The notes under the pieces: model-generated | Told to the model about the DNA's origin: nothing | Seen by the model: only the letters and a program-made list of their open reading frames with translations | Database searches by the model: none | Position numbers and translations under genes: made by a program | DNA from: DAIMZM01 sp036733985 | Lineage (GTDB): Bacteria; Bacillota; Dehalobacteriia; UBA4068 | Direction: 5' to 3' | Length of the DNA: 25,621 nucleotides | Assembly (NCBI GenBank): GCA_036733985.1 | Contig: DAIMZM010000025.1 | Span: 1-25,621 of the forward strand | Shown here: piece by piece, positions 1 through 6,415 of the stretch | How positions within the stretch are numbered: position 1 is the stretch's first letter | Layout of the letters: the number at the start of each line of letters is the position of its first letter

Positions 1-54
1 CCCACGCCGGAACGGGCCGTCCGTGCCCTGGCCGCCCTGCTCAGGAAAAAGTAA
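1..54 (+). CDS. ADP-forming acyl-CoA synthetase, alpha subunit (3' end only)
   Basis: Only the last 17 codons and the TAA stop are in the window; the peptide reads TPERAVRALAALLRKK at its end. That tail resembles the C-terminus of the CoA-binding/ligase (alpha) part of ADP-forming acyl-CoA synthetases. The call rests mainly on the next gene, 48 bp downstream on the same strand, which is the matching ATP-grasp beta subunit. In this family the alpha part binds CoA and carries the phosphohistidine, and the beta part binds the nucleotide; together they convert acyl-CoA, ADP and phosphate to acid, CoA and ATP. The family is inferred from context because the fragment is too short to prove it. Confidence 0.6.
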   Translation, partial: PTPERAVRALAALLRKK

Positions 55-102
55 GGGCAGCCGGAACATGATTGCGGACGAAGATGGATCGGAGGATTGC
101 TT

Positions 103-783
103 ATGCACAAAGTCATTCGTGAAGCCAAAGCGGCGGGCCGTAATCTTTATGAGTACGAAGCCTGGGAGCTGTTCCGTGATTACGGCATTCCGGTTCCCCA
201 GTGCCGCTTGGCCACATCCGCCGAAGCAGCGGCGGCGGCTGCGGAAGCCATCGGTTATCCGGTGGCGTTAAAAATCGTCTCCCGCCATATCCTGCATAAA
301 TCGGACGCCGGCGGCGTGAAGACCAATATTTCCAGCGCCCAAGGCGTGAACGAGGCTTATCAGGAGATCATTGCCGGCGCCCAGGCTTACCGGCCCGGCG
401 CGGAGATCGCCGGCATCCTGGTCTGCCAGATGCTGCGGCCGGGCCTGGAAACGATCATCGGCATGACCAAGGACGCGTCCTTCGGCCCCACGCTGATGTT
501 CGGCCTGGGCGGTATTTTTGTGGAAGTGCTGAAGGATGTAAGCTTCCGGGTGCTGCCGCTGACGGAAGAAGCCGCACTGGAGATGATCGCCGAGATCAAG
601 GGTTATCGGTTGCTGCAAGGTATCCGCGGCGAAAAGCCCAAGGATATCCAGGCCCTGGCAGGCCTGTTGTTAAAGACGGCCAGACTGGTAGAAGAGAATC
701 CGGACATTCAAGAGCTGGATATCAATCCTTGCTTTGTTTATGAGGAAGGCGCGGTGCCGGTGGACGCCAGGATCATCCTATAG
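103..783 (+). CDS. ADP-forming acyl-CoA synthetase, beta subunit (ATP-grasp)
   Basis: A 226-residue protein, the usual size for a free-standing beta subunit of a nucleoside-diphosphate-forming acyl-CoA synthetase. It begins with the ATP-grasp linker pattern (YEAWELFRDYGIPVPQ), followed by the nucleotide-binding lysine strand (GYPVALKIVSRHILHKSDAGGV), the glycine-rich segment FGLGGIFVEVLKDVSFR and the C-terminal metal-binding motif ELDINPC. I start at ATG 103 because GGAGG at 91-95 is 7 nt upstream; an in-frame TTG at 97 is too close to that site. It is cotranscribed with the alpha subunit ending at 54. The cytosolic enzyme conserves thioester energy as ATP. The nearby indolepyruvate oxidoreductase suggests aryl-acetyl-CoA or branched acyl-CoA as substrate, which is an inference. 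Confidence 0.9.
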   Translation: MHKVIREAKAAGRNLYEYEAWELFRDYGIPVPQCRLATSAEAAAAAAEAIGYPVALKIVSRHILHKSDAGGVKTNISSAQGVNEAYQEIIAGAQAYRPGAEIAGILVCQMLRPGLETIIGMTKDASFGPTLMFGLGGIFVEVLKDVSFRVLPLTEEAALEMIAEIKGYRLLQGIRGEKPKDIQALAGLLLKTARLVEENPDIQELDINPCFVYEEGAVPVDARIIL

Positions 784-867
784 ACGCGCCGGCGGCTGAA
801 GATATTGCCAACCGGTATAGAGAGGAACAATAAAGGCCCGAACCCCCCGGCGTATCTGCAACTAAAT

Positions 868-904
868 AAGAAGAACTCTTGAAAGATATTCAGGAGTTCT
901 TCTT
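868..904 (+). terminator. Hairpin terminator after the acyl-CoA synthetase
   Basis: The arms AAGAAGAACTCTTGAA (868-883) and TTCAGGAGTTCTTCTT (889-904) pair over 16 bp with one G-T wobble and a 5-nt loop. The 3' arm is T-rich but no long T run follows. It lies 85 bp after the synthetase stop and before the iorA promoter, so it probably separates the two transcription units. Confidence 0.7.
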
Positions 905-1026
905 GCTGCAGAATTGAATCATTGATTAGGCATAGATTCCGGCAGGCGGCGCCGGGATTGCTTGATACTTAAATGAACTATTTTAATATTTTATGTAAAA
1001 ATAGTAAGAACATTTAAATAAAAGGG

Positions 1027-1055
1027 TTGACTAAACCTATTTTTTCCGGTATAAT
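1027..1055 (+). promoter_or_regulatory. Sigma-70-type promoter of the iorAB leader
   Basis: TTGACT at 1027-1032 and TATAAT at 1050-1055 are separated by exactly 17 bp, in an AT-rich island (about 960-1090) within otherwise GC-rich DNA. The match to the housekeeping consensus is 11 of 12 bases. Transcription would begin near 1062, about 480 nt upstream of the iorA start. The stretch 784-1026 holds only the terminator and AT-rich DNA. Confidence 0.8.
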
Positions 1056-1401
1056 TTACACAATTTTATATATTTTGTATTTATTGGATTAATCAGTGCC
1101 TATACCTCACTAAATATTCCGCAAGCGGTCTTGAGGGATAACTCAGGCTGCTTTCCTTAAGATAAAAGTCAGAGCCGAGTAGGCGCGGACATCGTTTGCC
1201 CAGGCTGCGATATCCGGTTACTTAGCAGCTTTGTTATAGATAAATCAACACATGCTTGTTTCCCGGTTTTTAGCTTTGACCCATAACAGGTGGGCGCGGA
1301 AGAATAGTAAACAGAATAAGCCCTGGTTGCCAACCGCGTTCCGCTTTAAAGATATGTATAAAAATAAAAACATGTCTTGTTGGTGGTAGAAGGGAGGGGC
1401 T

Positions 1402-1533
1402 ATGTCTATATTTGATTACATGGCTTGCGCCAAGTCAGAGGCTTGGCGCAAACCGAAATTTATTCGGGGAGGGTCTGCCTCCTGTCTAATATGGAGTTCA
1501 CAGTTCCTCCTACGTACTATCACAAGGAGTTGA
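1402..1533 (+). CDS. Small 43-aa ORF in the iorA leader (possible leader peptide)
   Basis: ATG 1402 follows AGGGAGGGG (1391-1399) closely, and the frame stays open for 43 codons to TGA at 1531-1533. The peptide starts MSIFDYMACAKSEAWRKPKF, contains two Trp and two Cys, and matches nothing I recognise. The stop overlaps the last base of the GGAGTT that forms the iorA Shine-Dalgarno, 7 nt before the iorA start, so a ribosome ending here would reach the iorA initiation region. The ORF also spans all the hairpins listed for the leader. It may be a regulatory leader peptide; the short spacing between its SD and ATG and the lack of a known family keep confidence modest. Confidence 0.4.
   Translation: MSIFDYMACAKSEAWRKPKFIRGGSASCLIWSSQFLLRTITRS
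1425..1451 (+). other. Strong hairpin inside the iorA leader ORF
   Basis: TTGCGCCAAG (1425-1434) and CTTGGCGCAA (1442-1451) form a perfect 10-bp stem with a 7-nt loop. No T run follows, so it is not a typical terminator. Two smaller stems come next: CCGAA/TTCGG (1453-1467) and GGAGG/CCTCC (1468-1482). Confidence 0.6.
1493..1531 (+). promoter_or_regulatory. Candidate SD-sequestering switch of iorA
   Basis: The hexamer GGAGTT occurs twice: at 1493-1498 and at 1526-1531, where it is part of the iorA Shine-Dalgarno (AAGGAG, 1524-1529). The segment CTCCT at 1507-1511 lies between them and can pair with either copy. Pairing with 1525-1529 would hide the iorA SD; pairing with 1493-1496 would free it. 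The arrangement is seen directly; its regulatory role is inferred. Confidence 0.4.
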
Positions 1534-1540
1534 TACATTA

Positions 1541-3505
1541 GTGAGTTCTGGAATACTTCAGGAAACCGGTAAAACAGTGCTGCTCATGGGCAACGAAGCG
1601 ATCGCCCGCGGCGCTGTGGAAGCCGGGGTCCAGCTGATGGCCGCTTATCCTGGTACGCCGTCTTCTGAGATCGGCGAGGTATTGTTGGATGTATCGCCGG
1701 AATGCGACTTTTATTGCGAATGGAGCACCAACGAGAAGATCGCCTTTGAACTGGCTGCAGGCGCTTCTTTAGTCGGCGCCCGCGCCATGACCGCCATGAA
1801 GAATGCCGGCCTAAATGTTGCCATGGATACATTCATGACCCTGCCCTACGGCGGTTGTAAAGGGGGTTTCGTGGTTGTGGTGGCGGATGATCCCAATGCC
1901 CACTATTCCTCCACGGAACAAGATACGCGGCTCATGGCTGAGTATGCCGAGATTCCTTGCCTGGAACCGGAATGCCAGCAGGAAGCCAAGGATATGACCC
2001 GCGCTGCTTTCGATATTTCCGAAGCGCTGGAACTGCCCGTATTCTTGCGCAGCGTTAGCCGCATCTCTCATGCCAGCGGCGACGTATTGCTGGAAGACCC
2101 CCGCGCGGACCGTAACAAGATCGCATTCAACAAGCACTATAAGCTACCCAGCCGATGGAACGTCTATGGCCCCCCCGGCACGCTGAGCAAACATGTCTGG
2201 CTCAAGAACCTGTTCCCCCAGGCCAAAGAAATGGCGGAAAACAGCAGCTTCAATAAGCTGGACAAAGTTGAGGACGCTAAAACTGCCATTATCGCCTGCG
2301 GCTTAGGCGGCGCCTATGCCAAGGAGGCCATGGCGGAGCTTGGCCTGAAGGGCAAAGCCACCTTCCTTAAGCTTGGGTTCATCAATCCCCTGCCGGAAAA
2401 GCTGGTCGCCGCCGCGCTTGACGGCGCGGAACAAGTCATCATCGTGGAAGAAGGCGACCCTGTGGTGGAGAACGCCGTTCGCATCTATGCCAAGGAACTG
2501 GGCAGCGATGTCAAGATTTTTGGCAAGCGTTATGACGGCATCTTCAAACCTTACGGCGAATTGAACACCGATATTGTGATTCAGGCTTTGGCCACGCTGT
2601 TAGGCATTCCCACCGAAGCAGATATCAAGGCTGCGGAGCGGGAAAAACACCGCGGCCTGGTTATCCCGCGGTCCTCTACCCTCTGCGCCGGCTGCTCCCA
2701 TTTGGGTTCCTATGCCGCCATGCGGGAAGCGCTGCGCAAGATACCCGGCGTACATATCGTCAACGGTGACATCGGTTGCTATGAACAGGGCGGCTACGGC
2801 ATCTTTTCCGCGAAGATTGAAGCCAATGCGGAAGACGGTAAAAAATATCCTTGTACCTCCCCCTATGAGATACTGGATACGATCTATGTCATGGGTTCCG
2901 GTATCGGCATGGCCATCGGCCAGGCCAAGGCCGGATACGGCGACGGCAAAATCCTGGCGGTAGCAGGCGACTCCACCTTTATTCACGCCACCCTGCCAAC
3001 CCTGGTCAACGCGGTCTATGACAATGCCGATATCACTTTCGTGATTTTGGATAATTCCTGGACCTGCATGACCGGCCATCAGCCAAACCCCAATACCACC
3101 TATCACCCCAGCGGCACTGATTTGCCAGGCTTCGATATCGAAGCCGTGTGCCGTTCCCTGGGCGTGAAATCTATTTCCGTGGTCAGTGCTTATGACCGGG
3201 CCGGCGCTGTGAAGTCGGTCAGCGACGCATTGTCCTACGACGGCCCGGCTGTGGTGATCATGACCGGCGAATGCCAGCTGCAGTTGAGCCGCCGCAACAA
3301 GAAGGGTGCGACCAAGACCCATATCGACCCGGATAAATGCAACGGCTGCAAATCCTGCATCCAGCTGGGCTGCCCGGCCATTAAGTATGACGCCGCGGCC
3401 AAACGCGCCTCCATTGATGAAATAAGCTGTGTGGATTGCGGTTTATGCCTGCAGTTCTGCCCGCAGCATGCTATCGGAATGGAGGATGAGACACATGGCA
3501 GATAA
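1541..3505 (+). CDS. iorA: Indolepyruvate:ferredoxin oxidoreductase, alpha subunit
   Basis: A 654-residue protein with the full IorA layout. The N-terminal pyrimidine-binding domain begins with LLMGNEAIARGAVEAGV and AAYPGTPSSEIGE. The TPP domain carries NGDIGCYEQGGYG and GDSTF followed about 25 residues later by LDN. The C-terminus carries two [4Fe-4S] sites: C600, C603, C606, C611 (CX2CX2CX4CP) and C630, C633, C636, C640 (CX2CX2CX3CP). The family oxidatively decarboxylates arylpyruvates from aromatic amino acid transamination to aryl-acetyl-CoA with reduced ferredoxin; it is cytosolic, oxygen-sensitive and works as a complex with IorB. Start is GTG 1541, with AAGGAG 11 nt upstream (slightly long spacing). 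It overlaps iorB by 11 bp, so the two are translationally coupled. Confidence 0.95.
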   Translation: MSSGILQETGKTVLLMGNEAIARGAVEAGVQLMAAYPGTPSSEIGEVLLDVSPECDFYCEWSTNEKIAFELAAGASLVGARAMTAMKNAGLNVAMDTFMTLPYGGCKGGFVVVVADDPNAHYSSTEQDTRLMAEYAEIPCLEPECQQEAKDMTRAAFDISEALELPVFLRSVSRISHASGDVLLEDPRADRNKIAFNKHYKLPSRWNVYGPPGTLSKHVWLKNLFPQAKEMAENSSFNKLDKVEDAKTAIIACGLGGAYAKEAMAELGLKGKATFLKLGFINPLPEKLVAAALDGAEQVIIVEEGDPVVENAVRIYAKELGSDVKIFGKRYDGIFKPYGELNTDIVIQALATLLGIPTEADIKAAEREKHRGLVIPRSSTLCAGCSHLGSYAAMREALRKIPGVHIVNGDIGCYEQGGYGIFSAKIEANAEDGKKYPCTSPYEILDTIYVMGSGIGMAIGQAKAGYGDGKILAVAGDSTFIHATLPTLVNAVYDNADITFVILDNSWTCMTGHQPNPNTTYHPSGTDLPGFDIEAVCRSLGVKSISVVSAYDRAGAVKSVSDALSYDGPAVVIMTGECQLQLSRRNKKGATKTHIDPDKCNGCKSCIQLGCPAIKYDAAAKRASIDEISCVDCGLCLQFCPQHAIGMEDETHGR

Positions 3506-4106
3506 CATTATCGTCGCCGGCATCGGCGGGCAAGGCAGTATTCTGGCTTCCCATATTATTGCCGACGCCGCCATCCTGTACAATGTCAAGAACAAACTGG
3601 GCGGCAATGTGCGCGTTGGCGAAACCTTCGGCGCCGCCCAGCGCGGCGGAGCCGTGGCGTCCCATGTCAAGATCGGCGATATCTACGGCCCGCTGGTGCG
3701 CAAAGGCCATGCCGACATGGTGCTGGCTCTGGAACCCCTGGAAGGCCTCCGCATCGGCCTGGATTATCTTGCGCCAGACGGCATCGCTATCCTTAACGCC
3801 ACGCCTGAAAGCCCTGTGGACGTTAAAGTAGGCGCGGTGGCTTATCCTTCCCTGGACAGCATCACGGCCGCTTTGGCCAGTATCGCCCCGAAGGTTGTCG
3901 CTTTCGACGCGGTGGCGCTGGCTTTGGAAGCCGGTTCGGCCAAATGCGTTAACGTGGTGATGCTGGGCGCCGCCTGCGCCAGCGGCAAGCTGCCCTTTGA
4001 TGAGGAGATCCTGGTGGAAGCCATTGTTAACCGCCTCCCAGAACGGCTGGTAGCGCTTAACCTAAAAGCTTTCGAACTGGGGAAACAAGCTTATCACAGC
4101 GTTTAA
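3495..4106 (+). CDS. iorB: Indolepyruvate:ferredoxin oxidoreductase, beta subunit
   Basis: A 203-residue protein of the pyruvate ferredoxin/flavodoxin oxidoreductase gamma-like family. It opens with NIIVAGIGGQGSILASHI, a Rossmann-like glycine motif, and continues with the conserved patch GETFGAAQRGGAVASHVKIG. It is the small partner of IorA. ATG 3495 is preferred over farther upstream in-frame starts because GGAGG at 3481-3485 is 9 nt away. It starts inside the end of iorA (11-bp overlap) and is followed by a strong terminator, so iorAB is a two-gene unit. The preceding ADP-forming synthetase would use the aryl-acetyl-CoA product. Confidence 0.95.
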   Translation: MADNIIVAGIGGQGSILASHIIADAAILYNVKNKLGGNVRVGETFGAAQRGGAVASHVKIGDIYGPLVRKGHADMVLALEPLEGLRIGLDYLAPDGIAILNATPESPVDVKVGAVAYPSLDSITAALASIAPKVVAFDAVALALEAGSAKCVNVVMLGAACASGKLPFDEEILVEAIVNRLPERLVALNLKAFELGKQAYHSV

Positions 4107-4156
4107 ACAACATCATATCATAAACTTCAACACAACTACACAAACCCAATCAGCGC

Positions 4157-4187
4157 AAGGGCCGGCGTATACAGCGCCGGCCCTTTT
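4157..4187 (+). terminator. Intrinsic terminator of iorAB
   Basis: AAGGGCCGGCG (4157-4167) and CGCCGGCCCTT (4175-4185) form a perfect 11-bp stem with a 7-nt loop, followed by TTTT. It lies 50 bp after iorB and is a classical rho-independent terminator. Confidence 0.9.
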
Positions 4188-4236
4188 ATGTGCTTTTATG
4201 ATAAACCCCTTGCCATAAACGAATCAGTAAATCGGC

Positions 4237-4264
4237 TTTCAGGTTGGTTTCAGCCGGGTTTCGG
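4237..4264 (+). promoter_or_regulatory. Three 11-bp-phased TTTCRG direct repeats (response-regulator operator)
   Basis: TTTCAG at 4237-4242, TTTCAG at 4248-4253 and TTTCGG at 4259-4264 are spaced exactly 11 bp apart, one helical turn. Direct repeats at about this period are typical binding sites of OmpR/PhoB-type response regulators, and the gene 175 bp downstream encodes one. A fourth, out-of-phase TTTCAG lies at 4308-4313. Autoregulation is the natural reading but is inferred. Confidence 0.5.
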
Positions 4265-4354
4265 ACAGGCCTGCACCTTTAAGCTTGCAGATAAAAATCC
4301 GCGCTATTTTCAGCGCCGTTTAAGGCTCGTATCATATAATACAGACGCCATAAC

Positions 4355-4383
4355 TTATCCGCGCCCGGCAATCATGCTATAAT
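4355..4383 (+). promoter_or_regulatory. Possible promoter of the two-component genes
   Basis: A perfect -10 TATAAT at 4378-4383 has only a weak -35 (TTATCC, 4355-4360) at 17-bp spacing, as expected for an activated promoter. A second TATAAT lies at 4335-4340 without a recognisable -35. The rest of the 4107-4439 gap holds the iorAB terminator and the operator-like repeats, and no gene. Confidence 0.45.
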
Positions 4384-4439
4384 AGGCTGAACGCTGCCCC
4401 CCTCCAAGGGCGGCAGCGGCAGCGAAAGGCGGTGATCCC

Positions 4440-5120
4440 ATGCGTATCTTGATCGTAGAGGACGAGCCGCGCCTGGCCGGCATGCTCAAAGACCTGATCC
4501 TGGAAGGGAATGACCTGGCGGATATCGCCTGCGACGGTATCAGCGGCTTGGATAATGCCCTCTCCGGCATTTACGACGCCCTGGTGCTGGATGTGATGCT
4601 GCCGGGCCTGGACGGCTTTGAGCTTTTGCGCCGGCTGCGGGCGGCCCATAGCAATCTGCCGGTGCTGATGCTCACCGCCCGGGGGGAGCTGCCGGACCGG
4701 GTGAAAGGGCTGGACCTGGGGGCGGATTATTACCTCACCAAGCCCTTTGCCAACGCCGAGTTCTCCGCCTGCCTCCGGGCCGTGCTCAGGCGGAAAAGCG
4801 AGCTCACCCCGGAGACCCTGGCTTTTGGCGATCTTTGCCTCACCCCTGCCCTCTGCGAGCTGCGCCGGGGCGAGGCCGCGGTGGAGCTTTCCGCCCGGGA
4901 GCTGGAAATGATGCGGCTGCTGATGCTGAACAAGGAGCAGAACATTGCCAAGGAGACCCTGCTCTTAAAGATCTGGGGTTATGATTCCGGCGCGGAGGAT
5001 AATAATGTGGAAGCCTATATTTCCTTTCTCCGCAAAAAGCTGGCCCTGCTGGGCTCCAACGTCAGCCTGGTCACGGTGCGGCGGGTAGGCTATCATCTGG
5101 AGGCGGGCCATGATCAATAA
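4440..5120 (+). CDS. OmpR-family response regulator
   Basis: 226 residues. An N-terminal receiver domain carries the acidic pair E7-D8, phospho-acceptor D51 (in LDVMLPGLDGF), T79 and K101 (YYLTKPF). The C-terminal winged-helix DNA-binding domain (about 125-222) includes ELSARELEMMRLLMLN and the wing VRRVGYHLE. It is a cytosolic transcription factor phosphorylated by the kinase encoded immediately downstream, which it overlaps by 11 bp. ATG 4440 is supported by AAAGGCGG about 7 nt upstream. Repeats at 4237-4264 suggest it controls its own operon; the convergent envelope operon is a likely target because a related half-site occurs at its promoter. The stimulus is unknown. Confidence 0.93.
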   Translation: MRILIVEDEPRLAGMLKDLILEGNDLADIACDGISGLDNALSGIYDALVLDVMLPGLDGFELLRRLRAAHSNLPVLMLTARGELPDRVKGLDLGADYYLTKPFANAEFSACLRAVLRRKSELTPETLAFGDLCLTPALCELRRGEAAVELSARELEMMRLLMLNKEQNIAKETLLLKIWGYDSGAEDNNVEAYISFLRKKLALLGSNVSLVTVRRVGYHLEAGHDQ

Positions 5121-6309
5121 GCTGCGGCGGAAATTCATCCTGGCCATGATGAGCATCGTGGCCATCTTTCTCATCAGCATCCTCTTGGGGATGTTTGTCT
5201 CAGCGGAACGGGATTGGCAGCGCCGCAGCATGGAGACGCTCTACGCCGCCCTGGAATCGGGCAGGCCCCTGCCCCAGGGCATGCACCGGGCGCCGCTGTT
5301 CCTGGCCGCGGCGGATCGGGCCGGGCATATCGCGATCACGGAAAACCATATCCCCGGCCTGACGGAAACGGAGGCGCGGCGCGCCGTGACGGCAGCCCTG
5401 GCCGCGGCTGCGGCTAGCGGCAAGCTGGAAGCGGACAGCCTGCGCTGGTTGAAACGGGACCAAGGCGGCGAAACCCGGCTGGCTTTCGTGGATATCAGCA
5501 TGGAGATGAACGCCCTCCGGGCCCAGGCCCTTAGTTCCCTGCTTATCGGAGTGGGGGCCCTGGCAGTCTTCTTCCTGGCCAGCCTGGGCCTGGCCCGCTG
5601 GATGGTGCGCCCGGTGGCGCAGGCCTGGGAGGAACAGCGGCAGTTTGTGGCCGACGCCTCCCATGAGCTGAAAACCCCCCTCACAGTGGTGCTGTCCAGC
5701 ATCGATATGCTGGACAAACATTATCCGGACACGGACGCCAACAGCCGCCGCTGGATCGACAATATCCAAGCCGAATCTTTGCGTATCAAAAAGCTGGTAG
5801 GAGCCCTGCTGGATTTGGCCCGCTATGACCAGGGCCGGGAAAAGCCGGCTCTCGCCAAGGTGGATTTCAGCTTCCTGGCAAAGCGGGGCGCCATGGTTTT
5901 CGAGCCGGTGATTTATGAGCGGGGCCTGGCGCTGGCAACGGCTATCGAGGAAAAGCTGCCGGTCCGGGGCGATGAGGAAAAACTGCGGCAGCTGGTCGAC
6001 ATCCTGCTGGATAACGCCTGCAAATACAGCCGCCCTGGCGGCCGTATCGAGGTAAGCCTGAAAAAGGCGGACAAGCGCTTTGCCCTGCTTACCGTGGGCA
6101 ATGAGGGGGAACCCATCCCGGAAAAGGAGCTGCGCCGGATCTTCCGCCGTTTTTACCGCCTGGACAGGGCCCGCCAGGCCCATGGCGGCTACGGCCTGGG
6201 GCTGGCCATTGCCAACAGCATTGTCACGGCTCATCAGGGCCGGCTGTGGGCGGAAAGCTCGCCAGCCGGCGTCAACAGCTTCTTTGCCCAGCTCCCCTTG
6301 TATAAATAG
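5110..6309 (+). CDS. Membrane sensor histidine kinase
   Basis: 399 residues. TM1 is about 11-30 and TM2 about 142-163, leaving an extracytoplasmic sensor loop of roughly 110 residues. The H-box FVADASHELKTPL puts the phosphorylated histidine at 185. The N-box is ILLDNACKYS (N302), the G1 region is the relaxed form NEGEPIP (331-337) common in Gram-positive kinases, and the G2 box is GGYGLGLAIA (359-368). Only about 21 residues separate TM2 from H185, so there is no normal HAMP domain. GGAGG at 5099-5103 precedes ATG 5110, which lies inside the end of the regulator gene. It would phosphorylate that regulator. The sensor loop has no domain I recognise. Confidence 0.92.
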   Translation: MINKLRRKFILAMMSIVAIFLISILLGMFVSAERDWQRRSMETLYAALESGRPLPQGMHRAPLFLAAADRAGHIAITENHIPGLTETEARRAVTAALAAAAASGKLEADSLRWLKRDQGGETRLAFVDISMEMNALRAQALSSLLIGVGALAVFFLASLGLARWMVRPVAQAWEEQRQFVADASHELKTPLTVVLSSIDMLDKHYPDTDANSRRWIDNIQAESLRIKKLVGALLDLARYDQGREKPALAKVDFSFLAKRGAMVFEPVIYERGLALATAIEEKLPVRGDEEKLRQLVDILLDNACKYSRPGGRIEVSLKKADKRFALLTVGNEGEPIPEKELRRIFRRFYRLDRARQAHGGYGLGLAIANSIVTAHQGRLWAESSPAGVNSFFAQLPLYK

Positions 6310-6365
6310 GTAAAGTCAGCCCCCGCAGCCAACCGGACAAATAAAAACCTGTGTTTAGAGACAAG

Positions 6366-6398
6366 AGGGAGGGGTTCCGGCAACGGATCCCCTCCCTT
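6366..6398. terminator. Terminator between convergent operons
   Basis: AGGGAGGGG (6366-6374) pairs with CCCCTCCCT (6389-6397). Inside, TCCG/CGGA closes a GCAA tetraloop after a single T-T mismatch. It sits between the kinase stop (6309) and the SLH gene stop (6416), so it can serve both strands. The + side is followed by TTAATTGCAACTTTCTT, with no strong T run. Confidence 0.7.
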
Positions 6399-6415
6399 AA
6401 TTGCAACTTTCTTAA

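Larger units (their letters stand above)
1062..1540 (+). other. Long 5' leader of iorAB, possible structured RNA
   Basis: About 480 nt separate the predicted transcription start from the iorA GTG. No known gene is visible in 1062-1401. Seen structures include CCGCAAGCGG (about 1119-1128) flanked by CCTCA/TGAGG, and GGACATCG/CGATATCC around 1187-1214 with one mismatch. Two imperfect repeats also occur: TAGGCGCGGA near 1180 against TGGGCGCGGA near 1291, and CCGGTT-CTTAGC-GCTTTG near 1214 against CCGGTTTTTAGCTTTG near 1263. I do not recognise a TPP, T-box, cobalamin or c-di-GMP riboswitch here. The 3' part holds a small ORF and a hairpin set, described separately. Confidence 0.45.

Noticed and set aside
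97..102. TTG start two codons upstream of the ATP-grasp gene
   Set aside because: Only 1 nt from the GGAGG site, so too close; ATG 103 has a normal 7-nt spacing.
1425..1451. The strong leader hairpin as an intrinsic terminator
   Set aside because: The 3' arm is followed by ACCGAAATT, not a T run.
1062..1540. TPP riboswitch or T-box ahead of iorA
   Set aside because: The conserved CTGAGA/ACC-TGA-type TPP core and the T-box GGTGGNACCGCG sequence are both absent.
5200..6234. 344-codon minus-strand frame opposite the histidine kinase
   Set aside because: The kinase motifs on the + strand are unambiguous and this frame has only low-complexity Gln/Ala/Gly sequence.
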